Assembly: GCF_004379255.2 (NCBI RefSeq) | Contig: NC_056042.1 | Location: 13,129,901 to 13,193,900 of the forward strand | Origin: Salvia splendens | Lineage: Eukaryota > Streptophyta > Magnoliopsida > Lamiales > Lamiaceae | Reading direction: 5' to 3' | Length of the DNA stretch: 64,000 bases | In this document: in pieces, positions 23,620-32,937 of the stretch | How positions within the stretch are numbered: the stretch's first letter is position 1 | Layout: each line of letters begins with the position of its first letter | Notes under the pieces: generated by a model | Database searches by the model: none | What the model was told of the DNA's origin: nothing | Seen by the model: only the letters and a program-made list of their open reading frames with translations | Made by a program: the position numbers and the translations under genes

Positions 23620-24991
23620 CATCAAGTAATTTCTGAACCTTCTATTGTTGTTCATTTACAGATTCGCCTTTATTTGTGTCCGCACCAATCTCCTTTCTAG
23701 ATGCAGCTATTGTTTTCTCTATGCACACCAAGTTCAAATAAACAAATCATACATAATGAATCAAATGCATAGAATGGATTGCTCTTAAAGTCGTGTTATA
23801 TACACATCCTGTCAATATTTTTCCAAACCATATTAATATTACCTAGTGCTTTTAGAATAACATCCGGCTGTTTGTTGAGTGGTGGTAGCTTGGCTAATCG
23901 ACTAGAAGATGGTGTTGACTTTGCACTAGCAGGAGTTTTTCCTATGTTTCCATCTGCAAGGAAAGGATCATACCAACACCATCAAAGAGATAAAATAATC
24001 ATTTCATTTCATGATACAACCACATGTATTCATCTTATTCACATATTTTTTATGACCTTTACACAATACATGGATTAGAACAAGTTCATCTTAAAATGAA
24101 CACACTTCATATACCACATACATAAATCATTCACATACCACCAACTGACACAAATCAGAAGTAAATACTTCATCAGATGCAGAAAAGATTTCATATTATA
24201 ATTGTATACCTTCGTATATACATACATACTACTTCAGCTAGTGTCGACAAGACTTCATTTTATAATTGTATACGTTCAGATCACATCTTTAAAACCTTCA
24301 CCCAACTCACCAATTTTGGACAAAATTCAGCCGATTCTGTAGATACTTCATCTTATACGTTGATAGGTTCATTTACAGCAGTCTAACATACTTCATCCAA
24401 CAAATTCTTAACACATCTATAAAACCTTCACCCAACACAACAATTTTGGACATACTTCAGCCGAATCTGAACATATTTCATCCTATAGGTTGATAGGTTC
24501 AGTAACATTAGTCCAACATACTTCAACCAACAAATTCATCCAAGTTTCAATTAAAAACAAGAACGTTAATGAACTAAATACAAGTGAAACCGTGAACAAA
24601 ATATAAATTCCAGAATTGGGGCTCACCTGAAATGTTTGGTTCAATCCGGTGTGTGCTAGACCTGGGTTTGGCTTTTGGAGGGCGTGGCAGTGTAGTTTTT
24701 CCAGATGAATGTCTTGATACTAATTATATGAAAAACGATCATCAAAATCTGAACAAAATTAACACATACAATGAACTAATTTGAAGTTCCGGCACGCGAT
24801 TTGCAAAACACAGATTCTGGACTAAATTAAGGAACGAACTAAACTCACCGGGACCGGATCCATTTTTGGAAAGCAACGACCGCTCATCTACAACAAAAAT
24901 GAACAAGATTAGTTCAAATCGATTTGGTAGAATGTAACTATTTTTTACGACAATGAATACCCTTCAATTTGCTACGCCTCGTGTCCACCAT
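23620..24991 (-). pseudogene. Ulp1-like gene of MULE B, 5' exons
   Basis: ATG at 24,991-24,989 begins MVDTRRSKLK. Exons 24,961-24,991, 24,849-24,887, 24,627-24,719 and 23,843-23,953 have clean GT-AG borders and stay in phase. Together they encode a basic, serine/proline-rich disordered region (LLSKNGSGP, GKTTLPRPPKAKPRSS, TPASAKSTPSSSRLAKLPP). A further exon near 23,640-23,725 reads EKTIAASRKEIGADTNKGES and meets a TAG after NEQQ. The start is supported by the matching MV(D/N)TR starts in elements A and C. The gypsy insertion separates this block from the conserved exons at 9,124-10,820. Confidence 0.6.
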
Positions 24992-25350
24992 GGTGAGAAT
25001 GTGTAGAAGACTAGATGAGGGGAAAGGAAGAGCGCTACGGTTGAGGAATGGAGTAGTGAAACGGCGGAAAAGAGAGTGGGGGTAAAGCTGGAGCGGCGGA
25101 GAATAGAGCGGGAAGTGGAATATGTGCGTTTTTTTACCCTAATTCATAAATGACTAACGCCACCCTCATTTTTACCATATTTGACCACATTAAGAAATGA
25201 CTAACATGCCCTTTGGATGAACAATTTAATTCACATGATGAAATTCGAATTTATGATGTAAGATCTCTAATCTCAGCCACTAGATTAAAATCCATTGGCT
25301 AATATTTAGTCTCTAGTTCTACACTAAGAAGGTGTTGTGCGAATAAGGGG

Positions 25351-25353
<3 letters not shown>

Positions 25354-25412
<59 letters not shown>
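25354..25412. repeat. TA microsatellite between MULE B and MULE C
   Basis: Nearly uninterrupted TA repeat of about 29 units with one GT interruption. It separates the right end of B from the left end of C. Similar shorter TA tracts lie at 2,445-2,460 and 27,834-27,861, at the other element borders. Confidence 0.85.
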
Positions 25413-26372
25413 TGATTTTGATCCAAACAAGAATCCATTTAAACAAAGAAATACAGGCCAATTTTCAGCCGTAGGATTAGGCGAGATGATCTTGAGATTA
25501 AAAGATCTAATGGCCCATTTAATTCCCTAAATATTATTATTTTATTCACTAAATATTCATTAAGGTTAATAAAGTCATTAGCTATTTCTCTATTGTTATG
25601 CCATCTCCTATAATCTTGCCTACATTTATTTCGGCCAACAAATCACACGCATGAGTTAACAGTTTATTTTCCTCAACTTCTTCTTCTTCCTATCTTCATC
25701 TTCTTCAACCGATCTACCATCAAACTTCCATCATACTTTTTTCCATGAAGATTTATTATTTGTGATTTAATATTCGTCGATGTCGTGTTCCAGATTAATC
25801 CGTTCCATTCTCAATTTTATATATCATCGTCGTTAGCAGATTCCAACTCCAATCGTGTTCCAGATTAATCAGTTCCATTTACAATTCTGTATCATCGTCA
25901 TTAAGTTGTTGGCATACAAAACAGTAGTTTTATGGCATGACTTGAATATTGGATTATTATGACCCAATATACCCACATATTTTCATGACTCAAAACGTCG
26001 TTTAGCATGACCCAAAAGCATAACTATTGTTTTTAGTTATTGTGTTTGCATTCTTCTGTCTTGCTAGCTTTTTTAATATGTTTAAAACATGATTACAATC
26101 GCGTATTTGGTTTTTTAATATGTTCAGAACACGAGAATATTCTTCGGTCGTACTTCCAATAAGTTTGTTTCATGCGAACATTTCGATCAAATTGTATGAG
26201 GCATGCTGGTACTGAGTAGTTTTACGTCATGCCTCGAATGTTGGTATATTATGACACAAATTAACCTAACAATTCTATAACTCAAATATTGATTTATTGT
26301 GACCCAATGTATCGAGTAATATTCATCGCATGGGCTATCGTCTACAAAAAACAAGAGGAAAGCATTCAAAAG

Positions 26373-26603
26373 TCATTGACCCTCTCTTTCACCCATGTAG
26401 ACTTCAAGGTGTCTAAGCAAATAAACCCTGTTGTCATCAACATTGTCTGTCGTTGTCCAACTCATTTTCAACCTCTGAATAGGTGCGTTGATCACTGATT
26501 TGCATTGATTGTGACAACCAATCATTGTTAAATACTTACAAAAGAACGTCCTCTGCAAAACATGGGTTGCAAATATTAGTACGACCAAACAATACATTAA
26601 CAA
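26373..26603 (-). pseudogene. Ulp1-like peptidase C-terminal remnant in element C
   Basis: Minus-strand frame with FCKYLTMIGCHNQCK, then RLKMSWTTTDNVDDNRVYLLRHLEVYMGE. It aligns to the last peptidase exon of MULE B (RIERMAMPWRTTTNGEYCGVF then LMRLMETYKGE). The position of the catalytic Cys is Asn here (codon 26,430-26,432) and the next Gly is Arg, so this copy cannot be an active thiol peptidase. The His and Asp exons were not found in C. Confidence 0.6.
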
Positions 26604-26915
26604 TAACCAAAAACATCAACTATGCTATTGGGTCATACTAATAATATATTTTAGTCATGGAAACATATGGTTAAATTGGGTCATAATAAGCTGGAACTAG
26701 GTTATACGACCAAAGTATACGCTACCAATAACCAAAAACATTAGATATATTTTTGGGTCATACTAAACGGGGATTTCAGTCATAGAAACATTTGGTTAAA
26801 TTGGGGCATAATAAGTTGGCACTGGGTCATACGACCGACGAATACACTAATAATAACCAAAATCGTCAACTACGATTTTTGGGTCATACTAAACGAAAAC
26901 TTGAGCCATTGAAGA
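26573..26915. repeat. ~125-bp tandem repeat in element C
   Basis: The block AATAACCAAAAACATCAAC recurs at about 26,603, 26,727 and 26,853 (periods 124 and 126), about 2.7 copies. Each unit contains GGGTCATACTAA and GGGTCATAATAAG, the same motif that recurs elsewhere in A and C. Confidence 0.75.
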
Positions 26916-27033
26916 GGTTTGACCTTTTGCTTATGGAACAAAAAACCACAATTAAATACCAAAGTTCCAAAATCGAAACAAAACTACATGCATCCAAATC
27001 CCAGAAAATGAAATCGACATACATTTCGGTGCT

Positions 27034-27209
27034 TTAGGGATCCGCAAAATCTTCTTCTTCACGTTCGTTCTCTGATACACTACGTGCCGAACAACCAATT
27101 AAAGTGACAATTTTGCCTGATTTAGTCAAATTTAAGTCAAGCGTTGAACAAAATCTTACTAACTTTTTCCGTCATGACTAGCAGATCCAGATGCTCGAGT
27201 GTCCACCAT
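27034..27209 (-). pseudogene. 5' exons of Ulp1-like gene in element C
   Basis: ATG at 27,209-27,207 starts MVDTRASGSASHDGKS, followed by a donor. A second exon at about 27,034-27,083 reads VYQRTNVKKKILRIPKAP, matching the second exon in element A (VYQRTN, then RIPKAH). The coding region between these exons and the remnant at 26,373-26,603 is replaced by tandem repeats. Confidence 0.5.
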
Positions 27210-27640
27210 TGTTGAAGTAGGCTTTTGGTTCACCGTCTTCCAAAATCGTGGAGGATTCGATTTTCTGGTGGAGACAACGATTTTGTGGAGGAGACGACGG
27301 TTTTGAGGTGGAGACGCTTTGATTTGGAGAAGGGTTTTTGTTGATTTGGAGAAGGGCTTTTGTTGATTTGGTGGTAGAAGTAGGTTTTGGTTCCCCTTCT
27401 CCGTCGATTTTCTGGAGTAGGAATAGGGTTTTTGAGGAGGCGACATTTTTGTGGAGGAGAAGACGAATCTGTGGAGGAGACGATGATTTTGAGGGGCCGA
27501 GACGATTTTTTGTTGAATGATTTTTTGTTGATTTGGTGGTAGAAGAAGAAGATTCGAGGGAGATTGGAGAGTTTTTGTTGAAAGAGAGTGAAATAGAATG
27601 GAACGTGTGCAGTAATTACTCCCAATCCCAATTAATCAGG
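27210..27640. other. Purine-rich GAGGAGACGA repeat stretch in element C
   Basis: Upstream of the ATG the plus strand is rich in GTGGAGGAGACGA-type units and TTTGTTGATTTGG repeats. The open frames on both strands here are products of the repeats and look like leader or promoter sequence, not genes. Confidence 0.4.
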
Positions 27641-27829
27641 GCCTAAAAACGGAACGACAGTTATTAATATTTTTGTTTCCTAAATTACCCCTAACATGAC
27701 ATAGATCGGCCTTATTATGACCCATATAAAACGAGGAGTCACTCCAGATCTTAGCCATTAATCTCCAGATCTGACGGTCTAGATATGGTCTGTATTTCTA
27801 TACTTAAGGACTGATTTTGGTAGATGAAG

Positions 27830-27861
<32 letters not shown>

Positions 27862-27865
<4 letters not shown>

Positions 27866-28122
27866 TGTATTATATACCAAACTAGTTTTAAACACTAAAC
27901 GTCAAACACATCATTATATAATAATGCGGAGTACATTACAGCTTTATTTGTAGTTCATTATAGGGAATTATGAGATTTAAAAATAATGACATCATCATGC
28001 ATAATTTAAAAATCTTAAATTCATTATAAGTTAGTTATTAGTTCATTATAATGAACTCCATGTTATCATATGATGTTGTTGTTCGCCGTTTAAGGTTTAA
28101 GAGTGGTTTGGTATTGATCACA
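27862..28122. other. AT-rich spacer after element C
   Basis: No gene seen. It contains imperfect repeats of AGTTCATTATA and GAACTCCATG-like blocks. Confidence 0.3.
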
Positions 28123-28340
28123 GTATGATAACCCATATTTATGGTGATAACCTAATAACCTATCATTCTATGGACGAAATATATCATTTTATAAAATAGA
28201 ATATCATTTTATGGATTAAAAGTATCATTCTATGCATGCTGAAAAAATATCATTTTTAGTAGAAATGATATTTTTGACCCATAAAATGATAGGTTATTAG
28301 GTTATCACCATAAATATGGTTATCATTTTAACGCCCACCT
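28123..28340. mobile_element. MITE-like hairpin element
   Basis: Arms 28,126-28,172 and 28,286-28,336 are inverted copies of about 46 bases (TTTATGGTGATAACCTAATA core). The interior is full of TATCATTTTATGG repeats. Typical size for a MITE; the superfamily and target duplication are not clear. Confidence 0.65.
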
Positions 28341-28379
28341 ATATATATATTTATCATTTCATGAAATTTTTGGGACAAT

Positions 28380-28920
28380 TGAGTGAAATCTATTTCGATA
28401 AACTTGGCTTGATGAGTGATATATCTTCTTGCAAACTTGATGCGAATTGTGGTGATGAGCCTACTCTAGTTGTTAAACATGAGCTTGGAAACTAGTAGAG
28501 GAATGGTCTCTTTTTTAGCAAGAATGGTGTATTAATGATTGATGATCATCTTTCGTTGTATGATCTTGAGAATAGGGATCTTATGATTATGTCATTCTTG
28601 GTTACTTTTGACTATGTACACCATGAGGAACGTTTTATTGTATAGGCCTAGCCTTAATGAGAGTGTTAAATATTTGATGAAGATGTTCAAGAATTTTGGT
28701 ATAGATAGTGTGGAGATGATTCAGTCTAATGGAAATAAAGTGATTGATGCATGTGTGTGTTGGCATGTTATTTGCTTTTATTGCATATTAATCAAGCTTT
28801 TCAACGGAATTGAGATGTTTTATAGTCTTTTTGTTAATGACTTTGTATATAATGGCTTCGTTTGGAAGTTTATTGTGAAAGAATACTTAGTCTTGTGTGT
28901 TTCCACATCTAGTGCATAGA
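28380..28920 (+). other. Unrecognised coding-like stretch
   Basis: Plus-strand translation from about 28,384 reads SEIYFDKLGLMSDISSCKLD and then DEPTLVVKHELGN before a stop. After a frame change 28,608-28,919 gives 103 codons (YRPSLNESVKYLMKMFKNF). Codon texture is protein-like over 28,390-28,740, then turns into aromatic-rich random-looking sequence. I do not recognise the family. It may be a decayed transposon or host gene fragment. Confidence 0.3.
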
Positions 28921-29512
28921 TTTTAGGATGCAACATAATGTGTTTTAAGTAGGGCGAGGTCACTCCCAAATTACAAGTGGATACTTTGCAGAGGAAAAGG
29001 TGCTGTGTTTAAAACGCAGCCCAACATAAATGAAACGCAGGAGATGAAAAGTTGGCATTCTTTTTCTTGTTTTCTGCGTTTCATATATACTTAATTATTT
29101 TAGTAATTGTATAGATTTAATTACCGCATTAGCTACTCTAATCAAATCATGAATCTTACTTTCAAAATAATTAAGATTCAAAATATTAATATGATAGTAT
29201 TTTCTAAGCCACAATTTTTATTAAAAAAAGTTTAATTTATCTACAAATTTGCTATATCCTTTTTTTTGTTTACTGCACTCAAAAACTATATTACTTTCAA
29301 TTAAATATAAAGTTAACAACTTATAAATTCTAATCATGGCATCACTGATTAACTTTTTAGAGTTAATTGATTAGCTTTGAGCATTTAAAGAAAAAGTGTT
29401 TTAAAAAGTAAACAAGAAGTAAAAAAGTGTGGAATAAACTAAAAATATAAAAAAAATCAAGATTTTGGCAAAATTTCAGTTAATAGAAATCAAAAATGAA
29501 ACTAATCCTCAC
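28921..29512. other. AT-rich spacer
   Basis: No supported gene. The minus-strand intron of the F-box/PP2-A-like fragment would run into this stretch, but the next exon expected for that family (with the AYLQQIWW block) was not found here. Confidence 0.35.
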
Positions 29513-29606
29513 CTTGATTCCACAGTTGGAATACGGCTCCAATATCTCCTATCATCAATTCCAGTTATCGTCAATCCATTTGAAGACACCGACACACAAA
29601 TGTTGC

Positions 29607-29849
29607 TGGTGCATGAAAAGGAACTCAATAAATGTACACATGAAGTGGAGTTAGTTAGACGGTTACACCGTGTTGTTAGCTCATATGTACAATTATATAA
29701 GCTGTGTCATTCTATTGTATTAGGCGATGAATGATGAATTAATGGAATTTCCTTCTCCCTTATCTCTCTCGTCTTCTCTCAATGGCTCATTGTGTATAGG
29801 TGAGATTCCGGTCGCCGTTCCTATCATCGATGACCCCAATTCTGCACCA
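29607..29849 (+). repeat. 5' LTR of the helicase-bearing retrotransposon
   Basis: 243 bases, TGGTGCA...TGCACCA. Contains TATATAAGC near 29,696, a plausible TATA box, followed by TGTGTCATTC. Confidence 0.9.
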
Positions 29850-29850
29850 A

Positions 29851-29864
29851 GTGGTATCAGACTA
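29851..29864 (+). promoter_or_regulatory. Primer-binding site (tRNA-Met type)
   Basis: TGGTATCAGACTAC starts one to two bases after the LTR. Its first ten bases match the usual plant initiator tRNA-Met primer site. Confidence 0.8.
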
Positions 29865-29882
29865 CTTGATCCGGGTCCTGAG

Positions 29883-31065
29883 ATGGTGGAAACTTGCTCC
29901 GGCGATCTGCGCCAACTGGAGGAGCTTTTCACGACTGCCATAGCTGAGTTCTCCGCCAATATCGCCAAGGAGATCAATAAATTGTGGGATACATCTGATG
30001 GCGCTCGCGATCTGACTATGAAGATGTCGATCCAATCTCGATCGGCAGATTTTCTGCGGATGGAGGAGACAATTCGCAAGGCCATGGGCGATTTGTTCTC
30101 GAGGCTCGACGAGTCCAATCGGAGGCGTGATCAAGCTGATCGCACTTACGATCAAACCTTGAAGGAGCTGCGGGATGGTTTCGTTGCTCTTAAAGTCCAA
30201 AACTCTGAGTTGATGGTGAAGCTTATGACCGATAATGGAGGCAATTCTTCGGCAGCTTTGACCGGATCAAACACGCATGCTCAATGCTTCTCGACACGCC
30301 ATCTAAGGTTGATTCTCCGATAGTCTTTGTCAATGATTTGAACGGTTCTGGTACTGGTATTACTGCTCCAAAATTGCTGCAATCTCCAGCATCAACGACC
30401 CCTGAAAATCTGCAACCGAGGGATAAATCGGTGGAGGAATGTATCCCACGTTTTCCGGCATAAATCAGTAACTTCATCGGAAGTAACTTCTCCAATCCTA
30501 TGGTTGAATTAAGAAGCCTAAAACAATTAGGTATGGTCTCTGACTATCTCAATCAATTCAAAACATTGCTAGCAAAGGTTGAGTTAACTGAATCGTATGT
30601 TGTGCATCTTTTTGCAAGTGGATTGAATTATCATGTACAAAAATCAGTTAAAATGTTCAAGCCTAAATCACTTGTTCACGCATTTGCTTTGGCTAGACTA
30701 CAAGAGTCAGCTTTGAATTTTAGAGGAATTTATTGTGAGAATGAGGATGTTGGGAACCTAGGTGGTTCTATTGTGAACAACTCACCCCTGTTTCCCTGCT
30801 TCCTACACATATCATGCCTACTATTAAAAGTCGTAGACTCTTCACATCAAGGGAATGGGAGTCAAAGGAGGATGTAGTTGAATGGGAGATAGGGAAAATC
30901 ACTGAGTGTGGTGAGGCTACTGAAGGGGAAGTTTCTGAGTGTGGGGAGGCTGCTGAAGGAAAACATTTTGAGTGTGGGGAGGCTACTGAAGAGGGAAACA
31001 TTGGGGATGAAGCTATGGATGATGATAGCCCTCTGACCTCAATCAATGCTATTAGTGGCTTGACT
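29883..31065 (+). pseudogene. Gag (and start of protease linker) of the helicase-bearing element
   Basis: ATG at 29,883 begins MVETCSGDLRQLEELFTTAI, a helical gag N-terminus rich in Glu/Arg. A frameshift and stop near 30,310-30,325 interrupt it. From about 30,500 the gag core resumes: LKQLGMVSDYLNQFKTLLAK, VHLFASGLNYHVQKSVKMF, KPKSLVHAFALARLQE. In a third frame come LPTHIMPTIKSRRLFTSREW (the segment just before the usual zinc knuckle), a 33-base minisatellite, and SPLTSINAISGL, the start of the protease linker. Family: Ty3/gypsy chromovirus-type gag. Not functional as read. Confidence 0.8.
30904..31002 (+). repeat. 33-bp minisatellite, three copies
   Basis: Units starting GAGTGTGG at 30,904, 30,937 and 30,970 encode ECGEATEG-type repeats. 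They lie where the gag zinc knuckle would be expected. Confidence 0.75.
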
Positions 31066-31079
31066 ACTAAGGTAAATTC

Positions 31080-32360
31080 AGTAATGGTAGATGTGGCTGA
31101 AATGTGTGATGCCATGTGTACTGCCACATCATTCACTACTGCGGAATACAGGAAGACCTTGGCTATCCGTGTTTTGGGTTTTGATGTACCACGACCTGTT
31201 AAGACTTTTGAAGATTGTGGATTCTCTGTGAAACTAATGAAAGTAATGGCAAAACAAGCATATTAAAAGCCTACACCAATACAGTGCCAAGCTTTACCTA
31301 TTGTGCTTTAGGGAAGAGACATAATTGGAATAGCAAAAATGGGCTCAGGAAAGACTGCCTCATTTGTGCTTCCTATGATAATCCATACTACGGATCAACC
31401 TAAGCTAGCTAAAGAAGAAGGCCTCATTGGAGTGATTTGTGCACCTACCAGGGAATTGGCTCATCAAATGTATTTGGAAGCTAAGAAGTTTTCCAAATCT
31501 TGTGGTATCCGTGTGGCTGCAGTTGATGGTGGGATGTCGAAGCTTGATCAATTCAAGGAATTGAAGACTATGCTGAGGGCAACCCACTTAGTACTTGATG
31601 AAGCTGATAGAATGTTTGATCTTGGTTTTGAGCCTCAAATAAGGTCAATAGTGGGTCAAATAAGACCAGACCGTCCAGCATTATTTTTTTCAGCAACTAG
31701 GCCGCGAAAAGTTGAAAAGCTTGTTAGGGAGATTCTATCTGATCCTGTAAGAGTTACTGTAGGAGAGGTGGGTATGGCCAATGAGGATATTACCCAAATT
31801 GTCTACGTGCTGCCATCAGATGCTATAAAAATTGCTCTGCCTTCTCGAGAAGCTTCCTGTAATGATAGATGAAGGTGGTGTTCTGGTCTTTGCCTCAAAG
31901 AAGGCGGCAGTTGATGAAGTAGAAGCACAACTGCTTCAGAGAGGTCTTAAGGTAGCAGCATTTCATGGTGATAAGGATCAGTCTTCTCGTATGGAGATAT
32001 TACAAAAATCCAAGTATGGAATATACCATGTACTTGTTGCAACTGATGTTGCTACTCAAGGTCTTGATATCAAATCCATTACTTATGTAGTCAACTTTGA
32101 CATAGCTAAAGACATGGACATGCATGTACATCGCATCGGAAGGATAGGTCGTGCATGGGATAAAGATAGAACTGCGTACACCCTGATAACGCAAAAGGAG
32201 GCAAGATTTGCTGGTGAACTAGTTAACAGTTTGATTGCTGCTGATCAAAATGTATCCTCAGAGCTCATGGATCTTGCTATGACGGATGGGCGGTCCAGAT
32301 CAAAACGTGATGCACGAAAAAGAGGTGGTAAAAGAGCTAAAGGAAGGGGAGGTAATGATC
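31080..32360 (+). pseudogene. Captured DEAD-box RNA helicase, RH24-like
   Basis: Best match is plant RH24-type DEAD-box ATP-dependent RNA helicase. Order: EYRKTLAIRVLGFDVPRPVK, TFEDCGF (before the Q motif), QCQALPIVL, motif I GSGKT at 31,340-31,354, motif Ia PTRELAHQ, VDGGMSKLDQFKELK, motif II DEAD (DEADRMFDLGFEPQ), motif III SAT, DPVRVTVGEVGMANEDITQ, motif IV VLVFASKKAAVDE, motif V region DVATQGLDIK, motif VI HRIGRIGRAWDKD, and a basic tail (GKRAKGRGG). Changes: TAA at 31,264-31,266, TAG at 31,309-31,311, a frameshift near 31,840, loss of about 25 residues including the TPGR motif before DEAD, ARGLD changed to TQGLD, and TG to IG in motif VI. No introns. It sits between gag and the 3' LTR on the element's own sense strand. 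Confidence 0.9.
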
Positions 32361-32694
32361 CTGAGTATGTTTCATGCCTTGGGAAGAGAATAATGTGTTT
32401 GATGATTCATTTGATGAAGAGTCGAGACTATGTTGTCAAGCTTCATGAAGAGACACCAATGCTACAATATTCATTTGAGGTATTGGTGGCAGATTGTTCA
32501 CAGCTGCTCCACAGAAGACCATTCTTCAAACTCTCGGAGGTCGTGCTCGAATTCGGGAATCGTATGAATGGGGGAGTCGAACAAGCTCCGCATTGCGCGT
32601 CTTTCGGGTTTTCAAAGGAATGTTCAACTTTTTGTTGTAGGAAATATTCAGATACCAAACCTTGAGGACAAGGTTAATTGAAGGAGGCGAGATT
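32361..32694 (+). other. 3' tail of the helicase-bearing element
   Basis: No known domain in 32,361-32,640; one frame gives GGRLFTAAPQKTILQTLGG, which I cannot assign. Then LEDKV and a stop, as at the end of many gypsy pol genes, and the purine tract GAAGGAGGCGAGATT just before the LTR at 32,695. Confidence 0.5.
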
Positions 32695-32937
32695 TGGTGC
32701 ATGAAAAGGAACTCAATAAATGTACACGTGGAGTGGAGTTAGTTAGACGGTTACACCGTGTTGTTAGCTCATATGTATAGCTATATAAGCTGTGTCATTC
32801 TATTGTATTAGGCGATGAATGATGAATTAATGGAATTTTCTTCTCCCTTATCTCTCTCGTCTTCTCTCAATGGCTCATTGTGTATAGGTGAGATTCCGGT
32901 CGCCGTTCCTATCATCGGTGACTCCAATTCTGCACCA
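32695..32937 (+). repeat. 3' LTR of the helicase-bearing retrotransposon
   Basis: 243 bases, same ends as the 5' LTR, followed by the target duplication GTTGC at 32,938-32,942. Confidence 0.9.

Larger units (their letters stand above)
2456..25355. mobile_element. MULE B: FAR1-type transposase plus Ulp1-like gene, interrupted by a gypsy element
   Basis: Left end TAGGGTCTTCATC at about 2,456; right end GGGGACCCTATATA at about 25,350. Inside the ends, 2,510-2,570 and the reverse complement of 25,250-25,320 share an imperfect inverted repeat (GAACTAGAGA, then TTTTAATCT-like blocks), as expected for MULEs. Both ends abut TA repeats. Gene content: a FAR1/FRS-like transposase on the plus strand and a Ulp1-like peptidase gene on the minus strand, facing each other. 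Without the 12.4-kb gypsy insertion the element would be about 10.5 kb. Exact ends are uncertain by a few bases because they lie in TA repeats. Confidence 0.65.
25413..27838 (-). mobile_element. MULE C, non-autonomous Ulp1-gene derivative
   Basis: Left end region contains AAGAAATACAGGCCA; the reverse complement of the right end contains TAGAAATACAGACCA, an imperfect inverted repeat. The right end GTAGATGAAGACCCTA is shared with element A. Interior matches A at 25,930-26,350 and 27,030-27,210. About 2.4 kb; no transposase. It carries remnants of the Ulp1-like gene at both ends of the minus-strand coding order. Confidence 0.65.
29607..32937 (+). mobile_element. Ty3/gypsy-type LTR element with captured RNA-helicase sequence
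   Basis: Two 243-base LTRs (29,607-29,849 and 32,695-32,937) begin TGGTGCATG and end TGCACCA. They are flanked by the duplication GTTGC (29,602-29,606 and 32,938-32,942). TGGTATCAGA directly after the first LTR is a tRNA-Met primer site; GAAGGAGGCGAGATT before the second is a purine tract. The interior holds gag (29,883-31,060), then a DEAD-box helicase segment (about 31,080-32,360), then a short tail with LEDKV, a usual end of gypsy pol. No RT, RNase H or integrase: non-autonomous. By eye the LTRs differ at about 8 of 243 positions. Confidence 0.9.

Noticed and set aside
27159..27631. Minus-strand frames of 95 and 133 codons rich in Lys/Pro/Ser
   Set aside because: Only the last part (MVDTRASG) is supported as coding; the rest comes from the GAGGAGACGA repeat and reads open by composition.
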